Assembly (NCBI RefSeq): GCF_022201045.2
Contig: NC_068559.1
Span: 6,505,501 to 6,569,500 of the forward strand
Length of the DNA stretch: 64,000 bases
Source: Citrus sinensis
Taxonomy: Eukaryota; Streptophyta; Magnoliopsida; Sapindales; Rutaceae
Direction: 5' to 3'
Shown here: positions 21,999 through 34,575 of the stretch, piece by piece
How the letters are laid out: each line of letters opens with the position of its first letter
Numbering within the stretch: position 1 is the first letter of the stretch
The notes under the pieces: generated by a model
The model's database searches: none
Seen by the model: only the letters and a program-made list of their open reading frames with translations
What the model was told of the DNA's origin: nothing
Translations under genes and position numbers: made by a program

Positions 21999-24453
21999 AT
22001 ATATTCTCATTTTTTGTTGTGGCAGAATCATATACTTCTGGCTAAGAAGATTGTTGGCTTGGGATTATGAACTTTTGTCATCCTCTGTAGTTTGTAATGG
22101 CCAATTTATATATTGATGATAATTATTATGTACAATTCTCTGATGATTGGGGAATCTTGTGCAACCAACATATATGTTCTTGTTGGTAAACCCTTTAAAT
22201 CCTGTCCAACCCACATATTCAAGGATACTGATACTGGTTCTTATGACAGAATTAAATTCATAAAATCGACTGTTGATCTAGTTAAGTTGGTGGTTATTTT
22301 GCAGGCTATTGCAAGAAGGTTGCTGGAATTGAAACAGACCGCACCACATTTATATTTATCTTCAAGTTTGAGAAACCCAAACATTTTTTTAGCTGTTATT
22401 TAATATGTTATCTAAAAGCATATAATGGTAGCTATCAGACATTGTACTGGATCCTCTGCTTTTTTTCAGAAAGGAGCTGAAAGTTATGGAATATATACTT
22501 CTATTTCTTTATTGTTCTATTGGAAAATCTAATTTTGATGGACTGGTTATTTTATTTTGCTTTCCAATTTCCAGAGAAACATAATATAAAGGTTTCGGTG
22601 AACGACATTGTCATTAAAGCTGTAGCAGTTGCTCTAAAAAATGTTCCAGAAGCTAATTGTAAGCTATGTGTTATTTCTATACTGGTAAAGAGATTGCTCA
22701 CAAATATATTAGGGAATACAAACTTGCTTTATGGACATGATGACAATTATTTCTACGGATAGAATTAGACAATGCTTTGTTTGTTGATACCCTTCAGTCA
22801 AACAAATTTTTTGTGTAGCCTACTGACATTTGATTTGCCATTCAATAATTTTGAATAATCTGTTAGTTGTTCATCTTCCTCAGATAAATATTTGGCTATA
22901 TCCTATAGACTTTTCTTTTGCGATGCAACTGAAACTAATGAAAGTTAGATGCCTTTTCCTAAATTCTTAAATATTTGTCAGAAAATGATGAGAAAGAAAG
23001 CTTGTTATCCCTTTTGCCAACTGTCCTTTTTTCACCCGGAAAAAAAAAAAAGAAAGATAAAATAATATTTCTTATTATGTTGTTGTGAAACTTGGTAGTT
23101 GGCTACAAAAAATATCACTAAACTCTATCAATTAAGCTCAATCTGAAGAAGACAATGGCAGAGCATTAGTTATCAACACTATCTTCACAGTTTACATATA
23201 ATATATGGGCTATACTTATATTTCTGATAATAAATTTTGGTCATGGTATTACGTGGTAGCTTACTGGAATGTCGAAACAGAAGAAATTGTTTTGTTTGAT
23301 GCCATTGATATATCGATAGCAGTTGCTACTGAGAAGGTATGCTTCATAATTTATTGATTCAAATCTGTGGGTAGCATCCAGACTTCATTATAATTTATTT
23401 ATTTTTTACAGGGACTAATGACTCCCATCGTACGGAACGCAGATCAGAAATCTATTTCTGCAATCTCCATGGAGGTACCTTAAATTGTTGTTCTGTTTTC
23501 AGTTTGATAACCTTATTGGTCGTTTACCAGTCCACAACAAGTGGAGCTTTTAGATCAAGAGATGAAGAAACATCTCTTGCAATGTGCTTGCTCTTGGGAA
23601 CAATTATAGATTTGTGTTAAATTCAATTATACATAAATTCTGCAATAAGTTAATGATTGCTTTGGAAATGAAAAGATTTATCCAGTTATTGAATAGCTAG
23701 TCCTTCATTAACTTAATGATCGATATCGTATCTGGTCACTTGAATCTCAGGTTAAGGAACTAGCTGAAAGGGCAGGGAAGCTTGCGCCGCACGAGTTCCA
23801 AGGAGGCACTTTCAGGTATAATATCTAGGTTATATGGGTATCTCTAACTTACGCACATCATGGGGAAAGAGTTGAGTCCTCACTTTACTCGGTATAAATA
23901 CTGTATATTTCTTTTATACAACAAATATATAAGTGACTCAAATTTTATCAATTAGAATATCTTTCTTTGACCTCCTATTTAATGTCCCTTTAGCTTCACA
24001 ATGACACCAGCGAACTGAAAAACACCTTTTTTTTCTTCCCCTGTCCTGTTTGTCATGGCTTTGTAGCCATTGTAAAAATAGAATTTGATGGGAGTTGTTT
24101 TGTTTTGATACATCAGCCTCCTTTTGGTGGAGACATGGTCTAACTTGTAGTTTCAGTTGGTGACCAGATCAGAGCTGATTTGAACATTTTGTGTAAGGCA
24201 ACGCTATTTTTACCAGAAAGTAATGGGAATGTTGTTCCCTAGCCAAATTAAATCTAGAATGAAGGATGGTATTTCCACTGGCATTGCCAATGACTAATCT
24301 GGATATTTGCGTGTTGATTTTGCAATGGATAGTATACCGGAATTGTAAACATGCACTTGTTACTTTTTTCTTTTCGTATTTTTCTGCAGCATTTCAAACC
24401 TTGGTATGTTCCCAGTGGACCAATTTTGTGCGATTATAAATACACCTCTGGTG

Positions 24454-24470
24454 CTCTCTCTCTCTCTCTC
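24454..24470. repeat. (CT)n microsatellite
   Basis: An uninterrupted CT run just after an E2 exon end. It is followed by an ACACAC-like stretch to about 24510. Confidence 0.8.
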
Positions 24471-25836
24471 AAGTGCATGCATACACACTCATGCACACAA
24501 ACACATACCACAACACGTGTATAAAGTGCTCAAAGATGCATAAAACAATTTGTTTACTCATCCAGTCATACTAGTCTCTTAATACCTCTTTAAAACAGTA
24601 ACACATGATTCTGTTTGTTAGTTCCACCTATTTTACTGTAATAAAAATCGTCTGAGATTAATATGAACTCTTTTAACCGAAGAAAGAGGAAGAACTCTTT
24701 TAAATTAACAAGGAGCTTTTGGGGTAGGCAATAACTAGTCAGTTTTTAACACTTATATTGCCGTAAATGCAACATTGAAAGGAAGGGTTACTCTTATAAA
24801 GATTTATTAGTTGCAATACTCATGTTAGAAGTCATGGAAATATGTTTTCTGGAAGTCCTCGTTGTCTGATATGTTTAAGCAAAGAAAGCACCCACCCATT
24901 TTGTGTCCTGTGTCTGCATTTTTTAAAATATATTTGCTGTCAGGAACAATTGGCGTTGTCTATGTCGGTATGCCATTGCTTATCTTGTGAACAAATTTAT
25001 CTTGTGAACGAATTTATCTTGTATATTTTTCAGGCTGGTATCCTTGTTGTTGGCAGAGGAAACCAAGTTGTCGAACTGGTTATTGGAAGTGACGTTAAGA
25101 TGTTGGTTGTATTTGTAGTATTTTGGAGTTATTGAATGAGTTGCGTATATGACCTGGATTAACTCTGTGCAGGAAATGAGATACCTGCAGTCGTTACAAA
25201 GATGAACTTGACACTATCTGCTGATCATCGTGTCTTTGAGGGAAAAGTTGGATGTGCGTAATGGTGCAAAATTTATCCATCTTCAAAATAAGAAATATTG
25301 AAAATAGTTCTCCGTTTTTGTTGCTAATGACTATAACTAAGCTGCTTCCTGGATCATTTTCCTGCTCCTGCCATAAGTGGATTTTTATTTTGTGTAATGC
25401 TGCATTGAAAATCATGGCATATGGGTAGCATTAAAAATGCCAGATTGAGTCCTGGTATTTTATTTAGTTATCTATTTTTAAGAGGACAAATTCACATGTT
25501 TGTGAGTGGATGATGTTGGTAATCAGAAAATCCGGGAAAGATTATACCATACATGAGTTTTGAGATTTACTGAATTGCTGTTTTTGAAAGTTTATGATTT
25601 TCTCTTATTGTAAAGGTGATTAGAGGTTCAAGGTGGGGTTCTGTTTCCATTTGGCCTGGACGTGATGCACTATTTAACTACTTCAAATGTTGCCTGATGG
25701 TCCACAACAACTGAAACTTGCTTTTAACCTATTCTTTATGAGATTTGAACCTAAAGTTAAAGCTATTTATATTGCAGGTGCTTTCTTTTCAGCTTTGTGT
25801 TCTAACTTCAGGGACATATGAAGACTGCTTCTATAA

Positions 25837-26551
25837 TCATGAGGAAAGCCCTTTAACTGAATGTTGGGTCTGAGAGACCAGGAATGGTTGATGTCATCGT
25901 CCTATAGCTTGTTAGTAAAATTTTCAAATTCCATTGTAATTGTTCCAGGTATATCCATTTACCGCAAAAATTGTTGTGCCTCTTGGAATTGGTATACCAA
26001 TTTTTTTTGGTCAATTCATTGGTCTCGCTTTTCTTTTCAGAGTGAGAACCGTAATCTTAAGATTCTGATTGATGTACGTATTTTATTCTCGGTGATATTA
26101 GGTTTCAAAATTTTCAAGGTTTTTGATTTCGTTTTTTCGCAGATCATGCGACGGAATCATGTTTTGTCTTCATAAAATAATGTACAAGAATTCCAAATAT
26201 CAAAATTGAACTAATAAATTGATGATTTTTGTCTGATTGGTGATGATGTGTTCAGACAATCTTTTCTTCTAGCTGCATGGTATCAAAATTTCATGGGTAG
26301 GTCAGGATATTCAAGAAAGCTTTATTTGAAGTTAAATATTTCTCAGACGTACAACAAATTCTTATTAAAACCAAGCAAAAGATATAACCATTTTATTTTC
26401 ACTTAATATAAACCAAAATTGAACTGGGCGCCAACAATCTAGCCACAAGCTGACGGCTAGGGCATTTCCATATCATAATCCTCAGTACTCACCGTCTTTG
26501 GAGGAAGCAAATTTGTAGAAGCTAAGAATTGTTATCTTGTTAAAAGCCTGT
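25837..26551. other. no gene seen (3' flank of E2 pseudogene)
   Basis: The sequence past the ancestral E2 stop presumably includes the former 3' UTR. The 104-codon frame at 25861-26175 has no recognisable content. Confidence 0.4.
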
Positions 26552-26559
26552 GGTATAAT

Positions 26560-27236
26560 TAGAGTTGGTAAAACGGGTCATCGGTTCATGTTAATGTCGT
26601 GTTAAATTTGTGTCATGTCAAATTTAGATTGATCCAAACCCGATCTATTTAATAATCATGTCAAAATATTGAGACCAAAACCTGACATAGAAAAATAATT
26701 GGGTTACCCAATAACCCGCTTAATACTATATATTAAACAAAATTTACATCAAACATTTACATATTGTCATACATACTTAATTTATCCATATTATAAAATA
26801 TACATATCTACTAAAATATTACACATTTACACCATTGAAGTTTTATTATATATATGTAAATAATATTATATATCGATATTATAAAATATATATGTCTACC
26901 AATATTTTACATATTTATACTATTAAAGCTCTAAATGTATATAAAATTTTATAAATAAAACACTGTGTTTATATTCATCTTTTCAAAAATAAAAAAAAAG
27001 AAGATCATCTCTAATATTTGAGTTTTGATGACAAAAACTTACAAATTATTTTAAAATAGAAAATATAATCATGTTATTGATCGGGTAAATGGATCAAAAA
27101 CTTTAACCCTAATCCGACACGAAAAAAAATCGTGTTGACCCGGACCCAATCCACTTAATAATCGTATTAAATTCAACAACCCATACCCATTTATTCATGT
27201 CGGGTAATCGGGTTGTGTCAAATTTTACCAGCTCTA
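26560..27236. mobile_element. hAT-type MITE with 8-bp target duplication
   Basis: The termini TAGAGTTGGTAAAA and TTTTACCAGCTCTA are inverted repeats with one mismatch. GGTATAAT flanks the element perfectly at 26552-26559 and 27237-27244. Further inside, CGGGT / ACCCG motifs extend the inverted symmetry. The core is AT-rich and non-coding. An 8-bp duplication identifies the hAT superfamily. Confidence 0.85.
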
Positions 27237-27313
27237 GGTATAATAAAACATCACTGGGTGTGATGGTAACCATAAGAATACAACAACTGCCTTGACAAAA
27301 TGATGAAACATGT

Positions 27314-28949
27314 TCATCCTTGAAAATTTCCAGAAGAAATTTCAGAAACAAGTTCGTGGTCTTCATTGATATTACTTCTTAAAGTCAATTCACTTATAAT
27401 CTTGTGGTTAGGAGCACTCTCTTTGGTTGCAAGCGGTTCATACCATTGAGGACCAAAACCGGCAGCTTTTCTTACTACCTCATTAAAAGGTGGCTTCAAT
27501 GGCCCCGAAAGTGTGTCCTCACCATGGCGCGAAAGTTCTGAATGAACTCTTCATTTTCCTCTGTTGTACATCCGTTTTCTCCTGCTTCACTTTCTAAAGG
27601 TGCCAAGCTGTCTTGGAGTAAAGTCGGATACCCAGACCTCAAGCAAAGATATCTAAACCACCTTACTCTAGCAGCACAATGTGTAATCTCTTCTCGGTAA
27701 ACCACCCTTTCTAATAACTCTGCAGTCTCATTATCACCTCCATTGCGGAAACGAGAGATGGCCGTGGGCAGCACATTAAGTCCCCTGGCTTGCAAGTATA
27801 ATACAATATATTCATCAAATTATCATTCATTAATGCCTTATTTGGAAACTTGACTCTAGGAAGCATTCTAGAGATCAATAATCCTTTTCTTATTCGGTAA
27901 AAAGAACATATATATACTGAAACAATAAACACACCTTACCCCAAACAAAATGCTGCATTTTGTAAGAAGTTGGATATGGTGGAATGCCTTTGTTAGTAAC
28001 ATGATTTGTTTATTCAAAGCCATGAGCAGAATTTCAGTACTATTTCACTTCCATTATGCTGTTAGGTACCTTCTAATAAAGCAAACCAAAAAAGAAAATT
28101 AATGAGAATTATGAACCTCATGGACACAATGCTCTATTGCTAAACGCGCCAGCAGGTCCTTGGATGTAGCAATGGCCGAGTCCTAGAGGCTGTCATGAGC
28201 TGGTAAAGCTCCATAAGAAGAACCTAGTTCCTCCAATTGTGCTGCAAGGAGAGTGAAGTGTCGGCCTTTGTCTTGAGCCACCTTCACAAAATCCATGAAG
28301 AATTCCCTTGGCATCGCTTTTTGCTTACCAAAACGAGCAATTATATCCTACATGAAAAATACAAAAGTATTTATGGCTAAAAAATCCACATAGTACCACA
28401 TATATGCTTAGCCAAAAACCAAATAAAGCTAAAAGTGACAGGCTTCACTGACACAAAAGCTAAAACACTTATCGTGAAATGATCGACTAAATCATTAGCA
28501 TTATATATCTATAACATGAAATAACAGAGAAGGTGAAAAAAAAAAAGCACCCAAGACAAGTCAATGGCCCAGCTCTCAGTGTGCGCAAGGCTATGCACAA
28601 TAGCCTGCCTATTCTGCAAGCCCTGCTTTACCAAGCTTCGGCATTAAACTTGCGACACCAATTTAACCTCCCATTTTGTTATTTCATTGACGCATTTCAT
28701 CGAACACTTAACAGGAAGAAAAAAGAAAAATGAATGAGTAGGTACTGTAGACATTGCCGAGCCTAGCTGGGCGGCAAGATACGGGAAGGTCCAGAGCAGG
28801 GTTGTAGGGCTGAGTGATGGTTCGCCGAGCCATCGGCAAGCAACCGAGCCGCCGAGTCGGGCTTTCTCTAAAGGGTCGGGTGTGTTTAGAACTCCAAGCG
28901 CCGCTTCTACCAGGGTCTAGCTTTCCATTACCACCAAGTCTCGGCTCAT
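27314..28949 (-). pseudogene. DUF455 (ferritin-like) protein, multiply broken
   Basis: Minus-strand pieces reconstruct the DUF455 order. The N-terminal exon (28949 to about 28770) contains ETLVEAALGVLNTPDPLEKA. A second piece (about 28668-28551) contains AIVHSLAHTESWAIDLSW. The next exon (28347-28117) contains IIARFGKQKAMPREFF and LLARLAIEHCVHE. The last (27789 to 27314) contains RGLNVLPTAISRFRNGGDNETA and KAAGFGPQWYEPLA. DUF455 proteins have a ferritin-like di-metal helical fold; their cellular role is poorly defined. Lesions: a frameshift after the N-terminal CRWL, indels near 28640, Trp-to-stop at 28183-28185, splice acceptor AG changed to AA at 27790-27791, and a frameshift near 27500. 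Introns are retained, so it is a decayed genomic copy and not a retrocopy. Confidence 0.85.
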
Positions 28950-28999
28950 TTCTTCTCCTCTCTGAGTTGGACCGATTAAATTGCTTTAACGGTTATTTG

Positions 29000-29046
29000 T
29001 GTTGTAAATCGTGGTGGATCCCACCAAAATAATGCTCTCCCATTAT
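29000..29046 (+). repeat. truncated 5' LTR of the copia element
   Basis: It starts TGTTGTAAATCGTGG and matches the first ~47 bp of the complete LTR at 29272 with a few mismatches. It is preceded directly by the ATTTG duplication. Confidence 0.8.
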
Positions 29047-29271
29047 CTGTTAAATTGATGCATGTTGCCTTCCGGAAGAGTAATCAACAAGAGGAGCGTG
29101 ATCTTATAAGAGAAGAATTATAGTAATATTGGATACACATGTATTGTACTCTTTTTTCCTTTTGACCAGGTGTTCCCATTGGGTTTTTACCGGCAAAAGT
29201 TTTTAATAAGGCAGTGTCCAATGTCATCGGGGGAGCACATCTAATAAATAATTGGTGAATCCAAGGGGAAG

Positions 29272-29564
29272 TGTTGTAAATTTTGGTGGATTCCACCAAA
29301 ATAATGCTCTCCCATTATCTTCTTTATTGCTCTTCCCATTATCCTTTTTATAATTAATAATTGTGAATAACTCCACCTTCTAATGCCTATATATATACCC
29401 TTTCTTTGCTAATGAATAAATACAATTCAATTTCTCGTTCAAGGCATTTTGCTTGTTTTCTTCAATCTTCATTTGAGTATTCCTTACTTAGATACCATCA
29501 TTAAATAATTGCTTACATACAATCCCTTTAAATTATAACATCCATTATCTCCAAATTTATAACA
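29272..29564 (+). repeat. complete internal LTR of the copia element
   Basis: 293 bp running from TGTTGTAAATTTTGG to …AAATTTATAACA, with TG…CA ends. It is preceded by a purine-rich tract and followed by a primer-binding-like site, so it has both 3'-LTR and 5'-LTR context. A TATATATA stretch near 29390 is the likely TATA region. Confidence 0.8.
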
Positions 29565-29692
29565 CGTTATCAGCACAAATTTCGCCCCGGTACATGAAGT
29601 ATTCTATCCATTTATTCTTTTATATATATTTTTAATTATTCTTATCTCTTTTCAATATTTATTATACTAATCTCTTTTATTTGTTTGTGATA

Positions 29693-30727
29693 ATGTCTCA
29701 CTTGACAAAATTGGAGTTTAATGCTTTGCATATATCAGACGAGAATTATTTATCCTAGATCATAGATGCCGAAATTCATCTTGATGCTATGGGCCTTAGT
29801 AACACCATAAAAAATAATAATGACTCATCCACTCAAGATCGAGCCGAGGCCATGATTTTTCTACGGCATCATCTCCACTAAGCACTTAAATTGGAATATC
29901 TCACTATAATGGATCCATATGTTCTGTAGAGCAGTTTGTACGAAAGATATGGTCATTTACGGTCAGCCATTCTTCCCAATGCTTGTAGTGAATGGAATGC
30001 CTTCAGGCTACAAGACTTTAAGTCAGTACATGAATATAATTATGTACTATGCATAATTACTTCATAGTTAAAACTGTGTGGAGAAAATATTACTGATGAA
30101 GATATGTTGGAAAAAACATTTACAACATTTCATGCTTCCAACATGGTTTTACAGCAACAATATAGAGCTAGTCAGTATACAAAATATTCTAACTTGATTG
30201 CATGCCTTCTTGTGGCAGAGAAGAATAATGAATTATTAATGAAAATCATCAAGTCTATCCTATTGGTACAAAACCAATTTTTGAAGCAAATGTTGTCTCA
30301 CATGATTGTGAAGACAATTATGAAAATGGGCATGGCCGCGGGCATAACCGTGGCCGTAGACATAGTCGTGGCTGTGGTCGTGGCTATTATCGAGGCCGAG
30401 GAAAAAATAAAAATCATTATTATCGACCTCATGGTGGATATAAGAACCACAAAAAAAGGGAAAAATGAGGACCAACATAATACTCAAGAAAACACTTGTG
30501 ATAGATGTGGAATGTCCGGTCATTTTTGGAGACAATGTCGTACTCCCAGACATCATGCGGATATGTTTCAGGCATCCTTAAAATCAAAAGGAAAAAATAT
30601 TAAAACAAACTATATTGATGACTCGGATCCAGTGGATGTTACACATCTTGATGTTTCAGACTTCTTTGAAGATAATGATGGAAAAATTGATCACTTGATT
30701 GGTGATGGAAATGTTCATCACATTTAA
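29693..30727 (+). pseudogene. copia gag, degenerate
   Basis: It begins with an ATG at 29693 (MSHLTKLEFNALHISDENYL) and contains stops before 30104. A 207-codon open piece then runs 30104-30727. The zinc knuckle is intact (CDRCGMSGHFWRQC). Between them the ancestral frame encodes an RG-rich stretch that is read out of frame by the open piece, so at least one frameshift lies near 30250-30470. Gag would coat the RNA in the particle. Confidence 0.75.
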
Positions 30728-30804
30728 AATTTTATTTGTGCTTTATGTTTGTTCATGCAATTTTTATTTTTCGTGTTTTCTAATATGTATTTCTCTTTTT
30801 ACTT

Positions 30805-33800
30805 TTGTTTAAGGATATGGATTTTAATAAAATGTTTGATGGAGAAATATGTTTGGCTGATAGTGCAATTACACATACAATTCTTCGAAACAAGATGTAT
30901 TTTTTAAATTTAAATTTAATTAAGGTAAATGTGAATACAATATCAGGTCCAGTAGATCTGATTGAAGGTACTGGAAGAGCAATGATCATATTAGCAAAAA
31001 GTACGAAATTGGATATTTATAATGCTCTGTATTCACCTAAATAAAAAAGAAATTTACTTGGTTTTAAAGACATTCGTCGTAATAATTTTATTTAGAAACA
31101 ATGAATGAGAATAATATAGAATATCTATACATTACCTCTAACATGTCTGGAAAGAAAGAGATATTAGAAAAGCTTCCAGCTTTCTGATCTGTCTTATATT
31201 ATACGACGATAAAATCAATGGAAAGTTACGTAGTCATAAAAGATAAGTTATCTGATCCAAAATCTTTATACTTTGGCATGACCGCCTTGGTCACCCTAGA
31301 TCAATAATGATGCGTAGAATTATTGAAAATTCTCATGGACATCCATTGAAAGATTTGAAAATTTTATTGTCAAATGAGAATAGTTGCACTACTTATTCAC
31401 AAGGAAAATTGGTAGTTTTAAACCATCACCCAGTAAAATTGATTCTAAATCTACATCATTTTTACAAAGGATTCAAGGAGATATATGTGGGCCTATTCAC
31501 CCACCAAGTGGATAATTTCGTTATTTCATGGTTTTGATTGATGCATCTGCACGATGGTCACATGTTTGTTTAATATATACACGTAACATTGCATTTACAT
31601 GATTGCTTGCGCAGATAATCAGGTTACATGATAATTTCTAGATTATCCAATCAAGACCATACGTCTAGATAATCCTGGTGAGTTTACTTCGAAAATATTT
31701 GATGATTATTGCATGACAGTTGGGATTGACGTAGAACACCCAGTACCACATGTACATACTCAGAATAGATTAGCAGAATCTCTTACCAAGCATCTTCAGG
31801 TAATTGCTAGAACTTTATTATTACGAAGTCAATTACCTATTTCGACATGGGGACATACTATTTTGCATGCTGCAACATTAATCCGCTTGAGGCCTATTGC
31901 CTATCATAAATATTCCCTATTGCAATTGGTATTGGGACATCAAATTTATCCCATTTACGCATTTTTGGTTGCGCAGTATAAGTGCCAATTGCCCCCCCAT
32001 AACGTACTAAAATGGGACCCCAACGACGTTTGGGAATTTATGTGGGATTTGACTCACCATCTATTATCAGATATCTTGAACCATTGACGGGTGATGTATT
32101 TACCACACGATTTGCGGATTGTCATTTTGATGAGACAAATTTTCCTCCATTAGGAGAAAGAAAAAAAGTCCATGAGGTTAGGCATGATCCTCAATGGAAA
32201 GTGACTTATCTATCTCATTTAGATCCACGCACATCTCAGAGTGAAAATGAAGTGCGAAGGATAGTTCATTTGCAGCAAATTGTAGAACAATTGCCAGATG
32301 TATTTATAAACGCAGCTAAAGTAACCAAATCATATATACCAGCTGCTAATATATCCGGCCGGGTCATTGTACATAAAGAACAATTAATGAAAAGTGCAAC
32401 TGAGGAATTATCTGTGGCACGCCAGAAGCTTGGTAGACCAATTGGTTCAAAAGACAGTGTTTCGAGAAAAAGAAAAATGATTAAACAGGGTTCTACTGCA
32501 AATGATTATAAAAATCTAAAAGAACAAATTGCTTCAGAAAAGCAACGAGTCTCTGAAAAGATTAAAAACCCTGATAATGCACAAACTCTTCATGAGGAAC
32601 AAAACCTTGAAAAGGCACATAAATCCAAAAATAGTGAGATTTCTGTTGATTATACTCATGATAATATTTTGAAAAGGTATTTTGTCTTTAATGAGACCAA
32701 ATACCCTGAAAGACTCTTTAAAAAGGCATATGCTCAAGATATGGCTCAAGCTCTTGAAGTAACTGAAGATAAAAAAATTATCATAAATGATATGTTTGCA
32801 TTTACAGTAACTATTGACATTGTAAATGATCATGATCCACAAACGATTGATGAATGTAGACTGAGGCATGATTGGCTTAAGTGGAAAGAAGCAATCCAGG
32901 CAGAATTGACTTCTTTAGCCAAACGTGAAGTATTCGGACCTGTAGTCTAAACACCTAAGGATGTTAAACATGTTGGGTACAAATGGGTATTTGTACAGAA
33001 ACATAATGAAAATGATGAAGTTGTAAGATATAAAGCACGACTTGTTGCATAAGGCTTCTCACAGAGACCTGCTATTGATTATAATGAAACATACTCTCCA
33101 GTAATGTGTGCAATTACGTTTCGATTTTTAATTGGTTTGGTTGTATCAGAAAATCTTGATATGCGTCTCATGGATGTGGTGACAGCTTATCTATATGAGT
33201 CACTTGACACAGATATATATATATGAAAATCCCTGAAGGATTTAAAATGCCAAAATCTTGTCAATCATCACATTGTGGCTTGTATTCAATAAAGCTACAA
33301 AAGTCTTTATATGGATTAAAACAATATGGATGCATGTGGTATAATCGTCTCAGTGAATATTTGATAAAAATAGGATACGTTAATGATCCTATCTGTCCAT
33401 GTGGTTATTATCAAGTAATCAAAATCTGGAATTGCTATTGTTGCTATTTATGTTGATGATTTGAATTTAATAGGAACTCCTGAAGAGCTCCAAAAGACCG
33501 CTCAATGTTTGAAAAATGAATTTGAAATGAAAGATTTGGGAAAAATTAAGTATTGTCTCGGGCTGCAGACCGAACACAAACCTAATGGTATATTTATCCA
33601 TCAGTCAACTTATACTGAGAAAATTTTAAAACGTTTCAACATGGATAAAGCTTACGCATTGAGTACCCCAATGGTAGTCCGGTCTCTTGATCTTAAAAAG
33701 ATTCATTCCGTCTTAAAGAAGATGATGAACGGATACTTGGTCCTAAAGTACCATATCTAAATGTAATTGGTGCTCTGATGTATTTAGCACAATGTACTAG

Positions 33801-34426
33801 ACCAGACATAACATTATCTGTTAATCTGTTATCTCGATTTAGCTCTGAACCAACTAGAAGACATTGAAATGGTGTCAACACATTTTTCATTATCTTCGAA
33901 GAACAATTGATTTAGGTTTATTTTATTCTAATGAACTAACAAAAAATCCAAGTCTTGTTGGTTTGCTGATGTAAGTTATTTATCTGATCTCCATAAAGTT
34001 TGTTCACAAACAAGATATATTTTCACTTTCAATGGTACAACGATTTCTTGGAAATCTACAAAACAGACTCTCGTTGCAACATCCTCCATTAATTCTAAAA
34101 TTCTTGCACTACATGAAGCTAGTCAAGAATGCATATGTTTGCGATCTGTAATCCATCATATTCAAAGTACGTGTAGAATATCTTCAAGTTCAGATATCCC
34201 AACAGTGATATATGAAAATAATGCTGGATGTATAGCTCAACTCATAGGAGGATACATTAAAGGGGACAGAACACAACATATTTCACCGAAATTCTTCTAC
34301 ACTCATGAGCTAAAACAGAACAGGAAGATTGATATCAAACATATACGCTCCATGGAAAATTTAACTGATATGTTTACAAAAGCTCTACCTACCTACATAT
34401 ACACCCTTTCTTTGCTAATGAATTAA
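30805..34426 (+). pseudogene. copia pol, degenerate (PR-INT-RT-RNaseH)
   Basis: The order is that of Ty1/copia. The protease motif is ADSAITH near 30857. The pre-integrase segment is LWHDRLGHPRS near 31270. The integrase core has LIDAS and LDNPGEF motifs. Reverse transcriptase carries the AIYVDD signature near 33445. RNase H ends with the conserved NLTDMFTKALPT near 34390. Many stops and frameshifts break it, for example at 32948-32950, 33050 and 33453-33456. The last codons run directly into the truncated third LTR. Confidence 0.8.
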
Positions 34427-34570
34427 TACAATTCAATTTCTCACTCAAGGCATTTTGCTTGTTTTCTTTAATCTTCATTTGAGTATTCCTTACTTAGATA
34501 TCATCATTAAATAATTGTTTACATACAATCCCTTTAAATTATAACATCCATTATCTCCAAATTTATAACA
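34395..34570 (+). repeat. 3' LTR of the copia element, 5'-deleted
   Basis: It matches the last ~175 bp of the LTR at 29272-29564, from ACCCTTTCTTTGCTAATGAA to the terminal ATAACA. The first ~115 bp and the polypurine tract are missing. It is followed by the ATTTG duplication. Confidence 0.8.
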
Positions 34571-34575
34571 ATTTG

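Larger units (their letters stand above)
19452..25836 (+). pseudogene. mitochondrial pyruvate dehydrogenase E2 (dihydrolipoamide acetyltransferase), 5'-truncated
   Basis: Exon pieces follow the plant PDC-E2 order. A lipoyl-domain end lies at 19452-19521 (YLAKILALEGSKD). An exon at 20874-21262 has the E1/E3-binding domain (SPSAKLLIPEHGLDASS). Acyltransferase exons follow near 22305, 22470, 22575-22658, 23260-23336, 23412-23474, 23751-23815, 24390-24450, 25034-25094, 25173-25253 and 25778-25836. Transit-peptide and first lipoyl exons are missing. Lesions: a frameshift at an A8 run (about 20940), a splice donor changed from GT to TT at 25095, and a TGA for the Arg in DIRRLLL at 25819-25821. The catalytic motif DHRxxDG reads DHRVFEG, so Asp is Glu. 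A Mutator-type element and a SINE sit in its introns. The intact enzyme transfers acetyl groups to CoA in the mitochondrial matrix; this copy cannot encode it. Confidence 0.9.
29000..34570 (+). mobile_element. rearranged Ty1/copia retrotransposon with three LTR pieces
   Basis: The whole block is flanked by perfect ATTTG duplications (28995-28999 and 34571-34575), so it behaves as one insertion. Inside are an LTR start cut short at about 29046, a 3'-UTR and polypurine-like stretch (29058-29271, ending CCAAGGGGAAG), a complete LTR (29272-29564), a primer-site region (CGTTATCAGCAC from 29565), gag and pol, and a third LTR missing its first part (about 34395-34570). This is the structure expected from a tandem element or inter-element recombination followed by deletion. 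The coding region is full of stops. Confidence 0.85.

Noticed and set aside
18877..22008. Possible tRNA genes at the box A/box B pairs
   Set aside because: The flanking target duplications, poly-A tail and degenerate acceptor stems show tRNA-derived SINEs, not tRNA genes.
30260..30556. 98-codon His-rich minus-strand frame
   Set aside because: It is the antisense of the RG-rich copia gag stretch and has no independent support.
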